Shown here one piece after another: positions 56,932-64,000 of a DNA stretch of 64,000 nucleotides (position 1 is its first letter; every line of letters starts with the position of its first letter). The stretch comes from Corythucha ciliata. Lineage: Eukaryota; Arthropoda; Insecta; Hemiptera; Tingidae. The notes beneath the pieces were generated by a model. The model searched no databases and had not been told where the DNA came from. It saw nothing but the letters and a program-made list of their open reading frames with translations. Where the stretch lies: assembly GCA_038030265.1 (NCBI GenBank), contig CM075941.1, forward strand, positions 44,640,164 to 44,704,163, written 5' to 3'. Position numbers and translations under genes: made by a program.

Positions 56932-59129
56932 ACGAATTCACTGCAAACATTCAGAAAAATCGCTAATTCACGGCTAAAATGAAGATCAATCGCTAACTCA
57001 TGGCTAAAATGGTGAAAAATTGCTAATTTACGGCTAAAATGGAGAAAAAATCACTACTACGCCGCTAAAATGGAGATAATCCGAGAAGGCTTATTCTGAA
57101 CGGTGAACTTCATGGGGGCGCTGGTGAAAGATTCGCGCTGCCCTCCGAGATCTATTGACCACCTCCTTAATTTGCTGGGCCCTTGGCAGGTGGCCACCAC
57201 GCAAGAAACCGGCCCCGTCATCGACGAAAGGCGCCGTATAAAAAGACTTTGCCGAAAGGTCTTCTCGCTCGTGAGAGATAATCTTTTGCATACCAGCTAC
57301 AAGCCCTGGATGCTGTAGAAAATCCCCCCTCCTGCCCTTCCCCTTTGTGACTCCTTTCTTCATGAGCCAGGCCAGGCTGGAGCTTGTGGTGACGTTTCAG
57401 CGAGCTTTTGCTTCCACAAAATAGTCCCTCGCCCCACAAGTTTGGTTAGTCAAAAATCCAACTAGACCAAATTAAGGCACTATCAAGTAATTCAGTGTAC
57501 GTACTACCTCGGGAAAGCCTGGAAAATGATTTTCTGGAGCTATTCCGCTCGTAAGGGGCTAATTTAGTTGTAAAATCTCAGAAAAACAACAATGTTATCT
57601 ACGTTAAATTTTTTGTTTCAGTATGTAACAGTCGGCGTGATTAAAAAAGGAGCACTTTTCCTATGGCTTTCAAATCTTCTTGTAGTCTGCCTTCCGTTTT
57701 TTGGGTTTGGTGCTTACTACAGAGAAGATTTACCAGTCAAATGCATTCGTTACAAATTGGCTGAACGGTACATTGACAGGGCCTACGCCTACCTTTATTT
57801 CACTCTCAGTGAGTATAAGCACCACGGTCTGTGCCCTTAACTTTCGTTTAAAAAAATGTTTTCTTTTTGTTTTTTTTTAGTCCTACTGTTTATTGTTACG
57901 ATCATCCGCTGTAACATGGGAGTAGTACGCGCGTTGACCAATCAAAACTCGAAACAAAACGCCGGGGGTAAAAAACCAGCCGTTCTCATGAGACGAATTT
58001 CACGAAACAAAGATCTTCACTCGTCGGCCACAGCCGAGGAGACGGCCTTTGCTCGAGTCATGGGACTTTTGTGCATTGTTTTCGTGATATGCTGGGTACC
58101 ACAACTGGTAAGTTAACGACGAGAGGATTTTTTATCAACGGGTTAATTCGTTTTTCCTTTCCCAATTCAACAGATTTCCGTCCCTTTAATTCATAAATAC
58201 CCCGCGTCGAAAAAAGCCAGGAATTTCGTCAACGCCGCCGACGTTATACTCGCAATTCACTTCGTCATCGATCCATTTTTCTACAACAGGCAACGTTGTA
58301 ACTGGTTCAAAGACTTGTGGAAAAAAAGGGCCTCCTCCAGAGGAAATTCAGTCAAAACCACCCAAGAGCTGATCTCACTTTAAGTTAATAAAACAATTTT
58401 TTTTACTTGTGTCAACGTGAAATCGCTTTCTTTAAAAAAAAAAAGTTGAGAAAGTGAGTACGGGAAAGACTAACAGCTTTGGTTGTACGATACAAAATGT
58501 ACCTATAATCCTCCTTTTACTTATTGTGGCAACTTACCCCTCCCCCCTTCCGAATCCTTCGCACCCGAACTCCAAAAACAAGTGATATATCTTAAGTGTC
58601 AAACAACAGTGATATACGGGAAAACTCCCGAGAATATAACTGCTATTTAAATCAGTCGTCATTTCCTGGAAAAATTAAGTTATAAGGGGAGGGGGACTCC
58701 TCAAGTATGTATCAACAAGAGCACAGTCGTCATCAGTGGCGCCGAAACGGTTTCAATGAAGTGTAGCAAGACTCTTAAAAGGGAACCGCACCCACAGCAC
58801 CTAAGGGAGCACCTTCCCCCCATCACACCAATCTGCCAGCTAGGTGAAAGAGAAACACGCCAATTCGTGGCTGAAATTGAGAAAACGCTATATTTGGTGG
58901 CTAAGATAAGGAAAAAGAACGGAGAAAAAGCGCTAATTCACGGATAACATGCAGAGAAAAACTAATCAACGGCTAAAAAGCAAAAAAATCACTACCTAAT
59001 TCATTTCTAAAATTGAGCAAAACACCAATTTACGGCTAAAAATGAAGAAAATCGGCAAAATCGCGGCTATAATTGAAAAAAACACTGATTCGCGGCTTCT
59101 GAGGGCCACTTTGTGGCTAAAATGGTGAA
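56932..59129 (+). repeat. Tandem duplication, unit 2 (~2.2 kb)
   Basis: Near-identical to unit 1, with a small number of substitutions and short indels (for example 2 bp extra near 57495), so it is very recent or an assembly duplication. Confidence 0.95.
57622..58383 (+). CDS. Duplicate GPCR 3' exon cassette (TM4 to C-terminus)
   Basis: Three exons, 57622-57808, 57881-58107 and 58174-58383, copy exons 3-5 of the receptor. All splice sites, phases and the AATAAA-like signal after the stop are kept. The encoded 207 residues differ from the first cassette at one position that I can see (LWEKRA becomes LWKKRA, in the C-terminal tail); other coding differences are silent. The cassette has no own TM1-TM3, so it can only make a full receptor if exon 2 splices past the first cassette, giving alternative 3' ends of one gene. 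Otherwise it is a partial gene copy, or an artefact of unmerged haplotypes. Confidence 0.85.
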
Positions 59130-60645
59130 AAAGCACTAATTCCAACAATGCTTTTATTATTAACGTATCGGGAAATTTGGGCCTAGTTCTCAATTGAATT
59201 CAGCGAACGTATGAGTTTTTCTCATTCGCTGCTAAAATTGCGAGAAAGTGCTTATCGGCGCCTAAAACAAAGAAAAACGCTAATTCGTGGCTAAAATGGA
59301 GAAAAATCGCTAATTCGACGATTAAATTGAGGAAAATCTCTAATTTGTGGCTTCAATTGAGAAATAGGGTCAGTTTGCGGATAAGGTAATAATAGAGTAG
59401 CGCTTTATTTCTTATAAAATATTTCTGCTCAGGGGCAGGGCTGAAAGATGTAAAAATTTGGGATTTTTTGCTCTAAAGCGTTGATTCGCGGCTATTATTG
59501 AGAATAAGCGCTCATTGGCCGCTATAATTAAGAAAAATACACCAATTCTCATGGCAACCTGTACAGCAAGGAATCTCGGGGAGAACACGCTCTAACATTA
59601 ACAGGAGGTTAAAAATGATAAGACGCTCAAATAATGTGCAAATCTTGGAGCCACCAACGTGGCAAAAAGTTTGAAAAACGCGCTAATCTTCGCAGCTGAA
59701 ATAGCGGATAAGCGCCAATTCGTAGCTAGAAAGCGAAAAAAATCTCTCTCTAATTCGAGACTGAAAACAGAGAAAAACGCTAATTCGCAGCCATAATTGA
59801 GAAAAAGCTCCAACTCACCGCTATAAAGTTGACAAAAAGTGCTCATTTGCAACTAAATTAGACGCACACACACAAAGAACAAATTAGCTCGTCCTAAAAT
59901 TGAGTAAAGGCGATACTTCACGGCTAAAACTAGGAAAAATTCGCTGATAAATAATTGTAAATACGCTAATTCGCGGATCAAGTTGAGCTAAGGTTGACAA
60001 AAAGCGATCATTTGCAGCAAACATTAAAAAAACAATAAACTGGAGCTAAAATTGAGTAAACGCGATACTTCACGGCTAAAACTAGGAAATAATTCGTGGC
60101 TTAGTTGAATTTGGGAAAACCTGCTTATATGTGACTGAAAGGGAGAAGACCCACTGATTCCCATGTTAAAATCAAGATAAAGCGCTCATTCCTTATTAAA
60201 TAGAGAAAAACGCTAATTCGCGGATTAATTTGAGAAATTTGGCGAATTCGCGGCCAAAATTAAGTAAAACCTGAAATTGATAAATAATTCGCGGCTGCAA
60301 TTGAGAAAAAGCGGTAAAACGCTGCTGAAATTGAAGAAAAGGTAATTCACGGATACATTTGAGAAAACTCGCTAATTCGCAGTTGAAACTAAGAAAACAC
60401 GCTATAGTATGTATTTCCCCGCAAAAATTGGATAAAAAAAACTCATTATCAGTTATTTTAAAATATATAAAAATGCGCAATTCGCGGCTGTAGTTGACAA
60501 AATGCACTCATTTGCTGCTTCAAATGGTGAAAAACGCCATTGCGTAGATCATCATGAAATAGAGCAAAAGCGGAAATTCACGGCTGAAATTAAGAAATAA
60601 TTCGTGGCTGAAATTAAGATTCATTCACGGCACTGACTGCCACTA
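58840..60645. repeat. 29-nt minisatellite (family A), longest block
   Basis: Units close to CGCTAATTCGCGGCTAAAAT followed by TGAGAAAAA, variously diverged, over about 1.8 kb. It begins inside duplication unit 2. Several 60-100 codon minus-strand frames here reflect the period and are not genes. Confidence 0.75.
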
Positions 60646-61294
60646 GGAAGTCAGTCAGATGCGTTGGGAAAGAAACGCCTGTCGAATGATGTCAACGGTC
60701 TGTGTAACATTCATGGCAAAAAAAATCTAGAACATTGGCTCCAGAATTTGAGGACCAATGGCTATAGTTATACAGCCAAAAATTTCGCTCCGGCAGCTGG
60801 CGGTCGGAAAGAGTGCATTTCATTTCGTATACGGATATCCTAAGCCGTCCCAGAAGTAATAATGTTGAGACCATAATTTGTTTCGTTAATGTTTGACCCT
60901 CCCTTATACTGTTTGCTGCCGGGTTTGTTTAAGCTGAACTTGATGGGAATCAAAGGCTACTTCAAAATGGAATCATCGTACCGAATATAATGATTCTGGA
61001 ATCAACTGGTGATTTGTAGCAGGCGCGGATCCAGGATTTCGTCAAGGGGGGGGGGGCTAGACTGAAATTCCCTCACCCCCACCCATCACCATAATCCGTG
61101 GTAGGAGGATAAAAATCACTTACTCTATTTTACATTTAAAGGATTTGTCGAATTTTGTAGCAGTTTTTTTCTTGGACAGGAGTAGGTATATTTTTCCGTT
61201 GAAATATCAAAGACCGTCAAGATCAAATTTTTCTTGCATTATAGCGTTGGTGTACGTATTTGTTCATAGCGAATTAAATTATGGAAACGAAAAC
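60646..61294. other. Unique sequence without recognised gene
   Basis: No conserved exon. It contains the motif GGCGCGGATCCAGGATTTCG with a poly-G run at 61022-61057, which resembles the end of a dispersed DNA element. Confidence 0.4.
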
Positions 61295-61729
61295 AATGGG
61301 GAACTTGCACATTTTTCATGCACTGGTGTTTATTGAAGAGGGCTCTTCCACAATGCTGTTGCTCACATTAAACATTGAAATCTGAGCGAATTTTTAAAAA
61401 CAATTTTGAGTGGGATTTGATAACGTCAACAAACCCTATTTAATGAAATGGATGGTGTGAGGAAGTACGACACATTTTCAGGGGAGACAATTTCTCTTGT
61501 TATTTGTAAACACAAAAAAGTTAGAGTGCCCTAATCACATGCTTCATAATTAGAGATTGATGTAATTTCCCCTCGTACCATCTATCCCCTCTTGAAGAAC
61601 TTTGAAATTTATTTAAAAATCACCAAATGCACCAATCGGGCTGCAACTACCATTGATATCCTTCTGTCCATGTGCCAATTCACCGGTATACTTGTCTCCC
61701 AAATCAGACATTCATGCAAGTTCCCCATT
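61295..61729. mobile_element. MITE with AATGGGGAACTTGCA ends, copy 2 (435 bp)
   Basis: Ends at 61295-61309 and 61715-61729 are exact complements. The interior is collinear with copy 1 (31726-32173), with many substitutions, so the two insertions are not recent relative to each other. Confidence 0.8.
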
Positions 61730-62654
61730 ATACTAAGGAACCTTTAAAGACGAGTAGACGCATACGGCACCATGTTCGTTCTTATCAGTTTAATAAGAAT
61801 GGTTGGGGGTGGTTTGTTGACATCCACAAAACATCAACAAAAGGTGGATTTTACAAGACTGATTATTGATAAGAGCGAACATGGCGTCTGTGATTTTACC
61901 TGTCTGATTATAGGTTCTCTAATTATACGAAATATTCGGATGATCAGCCAAGTTATGTTATGCGTCAGTGGAGTAAGTACAACCAAACAAATTAATTCCC
62001 TCGAAAAATGAAGCATTTTGATAGGTTGCTTAGGCTTCACGGACGCATATCGTAGGAAGCATAGAGTAGAAAAATGTGATGGTTTATAAAAATGTGTCAT
62101 TTGTTTTGAAGCGCTTAAAGGAGACGTAAAGGTAAAGGTTGGTTTCTGAATACTGGCCACAATAAGAAAAACCAATGTAGGGTACCAAAAATGATAAGGG
62201 GTAATTCTGTAACATTTCCTATCAAATTTCCTACCGGATAGTACATACCATGTTATTTCATTCATTTGATTCAAAATCAATGATGTCAGGTGACTTTTCC
62301 ATAGAAAAACCGACGAGGAAAAGTAAAATAACCATTAAATAACATCCCCAAGAACACCGCCTCCCGTTTTTTGACAAAATCCAATTTTCCTAAAATCAAA
62401 ATCTGAAATATATTTTGATAATTTTGACTAGGATTCAGGAGAGATTTAATTCTTAGTAATCACAATGATACATGGTCAAATCCTGCCTTTATTATTTCTT
62501 CACATAAACTTGGTTTAAATAATTGAAAAATTCTACACCGATAAATCCACACAGACACAAAACAGCAAATTTCTTCAAACGAGATTAGGAAAAACAACAC
62601 GATAAACTACAAAAAAGATACCTAGACAACTTATCCAAAATTTACGCACATACA
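61730..62654. other. Unique AT-rich sequence with a MITE fragment
   Basis: 62060-62153 is the right part of the CGTATTCAGAAACC MITE family (AAGCGCTTAAAGGAGACGTA, then GGTTTCTGAATAC). The remainder shows no recognised exon. Confidence 0.5.
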
Positions 62655-63640
62655 GGGTGTTTCAGGAGGAATGATCAGGACTTTGACCAGTCGTAGTACT
62701 AACGAGGACGAACCAAAATAACCATATGAACATAGGGTCGCAAACGCTTCATTTCCGAGTTACAGGCATTTTTGTCATTTTTCGGCCAAACGCGTTCTTT
62801 TCGTCAATAATCATTTCTAGCGTCCTAGCCATTCGTAACAGAACAATACCGATTACCTTTTTGAAAAGAGCACAAATTTTGGGTTTAAGAAACGCCGTTT
62901 TAACTAACCAAACTAATGTTTAAGTATTTTATTTCTTGAAAAAGTGCAAATTTGATTTTTACCGTTTCCTTCAAAGACGAATCTTCCGACGTCTACGGTG
63001 GTAAAGGTACGGTTAAATTATTATAACAACATGTCGGTGTTGTAAGCTACAAAATGGCTTTTTAAATTTTTAAATCGACACATTTTTGACTGAGATACTA
63101 CAGCGAACGTTCAGAAATTCCTGATCAGATCATCAAATTAAGCCATATTGCGTCCACCACAAAAAAATAAAAATTAAAAACAGTTGTTTCCGCGTCAATC
63201 TTTGACTATGCAATCATAAATACTTTTGCGATACGCTGTAATGTTATTTAGATTGAAAATGACTCCCCCTCCCCCTCCCATTACAGCCCACCATCAGCCT
63301 TAACTACCCAACAACAAAAGAACAACTTTTAGATCATTGTGGTGAGATTTTGGATATTTCTGATGGGTAAGTGAGGAAGAGGGATGGGAGCAGGGGCGGA
63401 TACGCCCGAAGGGCCAGTGTGGCCGGAAGCCCGATGCCTGCCCCCCCCCCCAACTCTTTGACGGATTCCAGTCCTCCTGAGAAAACTGGTAACTACAGAT
63501 TAATTTTTCTCGGTAATGGTCCTTACAGAATCCCGGAACTGGCCTATTAAGCATAGGTACAATGAGACAAATGAGAAAACCTATCAAGTAGGGTTTTCTT
63601 AAAAACGGGACACCCTTCAACCCATGACTCAAGACACAAT
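62655..63640. other. Possible end of a dispersed element, then unique sequence
   Basis: ACAGGGTGTTTCAGGAGGAA at 62652 and CATTTCCGAGTTACAGG at 62750 look like sequence I associate with dispersed arthropod elements, but no partner end was found in the window. No recognised exon follows. Confidence 0.3.
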
Positions 63641-64000
63641 GCTGTTTTATAGCGTTTTTCGTTAATTTCAGCCGCGCTGATTAATTAGTGATTTTTCTCA
63701 ATATTGGCCGCAATTTTTGCAACTTTTAGCTATGGACTAGCGTTTTTTTTTTAGGTTTAGGCCCGAAGGTGCCTTCGGAAGCAACAGATTATTGTATTTT
63801 GCTGAATTTTAGCCCCGAGTCAGCGTTATTACTAAATTTTAGTCGTGAATTGGCGTTTTCTCCAATATAGTTGTGAATTAGCCGACTTTTTCATTTGAAT
63901 CCGCGAATGAACGTTTTTTCTTTACTTTATCCGCAAATAGTCCGATTTTTTTTTTTACAATTTTAGCTGAATTATTCTTTTCAATTAAGTCCGCGAAATA
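63641..64000. repeat. 29-nt minisatellite (family A), reverse orientation, running off the window
   Basis: Units of the type TTTTTCTCAATTTTAGCCGC followed by GAATTAGCG. Confidence 0.65.

Noticed and set aside
60196..60507. 103-codon minus-strand ORF, and similar ones at 59598-59852 and 58996-59193
   Set aside because: All are in the family A array; the proteins repeat FFxxNxxREL-like phrases dictated by the 29-nt unit.

Overview
This is metazoan, very probably arthropod, nuclear DNA. The host genes have GT-AG introns, mostly 50-110 bp, with occasional kilobase introns packed with repeats. The proteins (PSMD3, TRAP-beta, taxilin, MPC2, a prostanoid-type GPCR) are animal proteins. The rest is Ty3/gypsy, LINE, SINE and small inverted-repeat elements. 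The species cannot be fixed from the sequence alone.

Layout. 1-2566: 3' half of a Ty3/gypsy retrotransposon with an intact RNase H-integrase frame and its 3' LTR, abutting a LINE 3' end (2567-3027). 3.2-7.4 kb: foldback and MITE-like elements. 7.8-8.4 kb: a complete four-exon MPC2 gene (minus strand), whose exons are mostly too short to show as long ORFs. 9-14.2 kb: degenerate minisatellite arrays interrupted by a 2.8 kb inverted-repeat element, which itself carries a solo LTR. 14.8-24.2 kb: three consecutive minus-strand housekeeping genes, PSMD3 (Rpn3), SSR2 (TRAP-beta) and a taxilin; a second copy of the inverted-repeat element lies in the largest taxilin intron. 24.2-50.6 kb: no convincing host gene. 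This stretch holds arrays, SINEs, an inactivated Ty3/gypsy relic with nested insertions, a hAT-ended foldback element and several MITEs. 50.7-59.1 kb: a plus-strand prostaglandin E receptor-like GPCR whose last three coding exons (TM4 to the C-terminus) lie in a nearly identical 2.2 kb tandem duplication. 59.1-64 kb: arrays and MITE copies.

The host genes do not form one pathway. PSMD3 is a proteasome lid subunit, SSR2 an ER translocon accessory, taxilin a coiled-coil trafficking protein, MPC2 half of the mitochondrial pyruvate carrier, and the GPCR a cell-surface receptor.

The most distinctive features are four. First, the duplicated receptor exon cassette, whose breakpoints fall inside a minisatellite array. 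Second, a transposon-like family with AGGGTTGCCAAC ends and a 16-nt minisatellite core, present as two full copies and one end fragment. Third, at least five families of 16-30 nt degenerate repeats covering much of the non-coding DNA. Fourth, many nested inverted-repeat elements. No CRISPR array, operon or clearly new multi-gene system was found.
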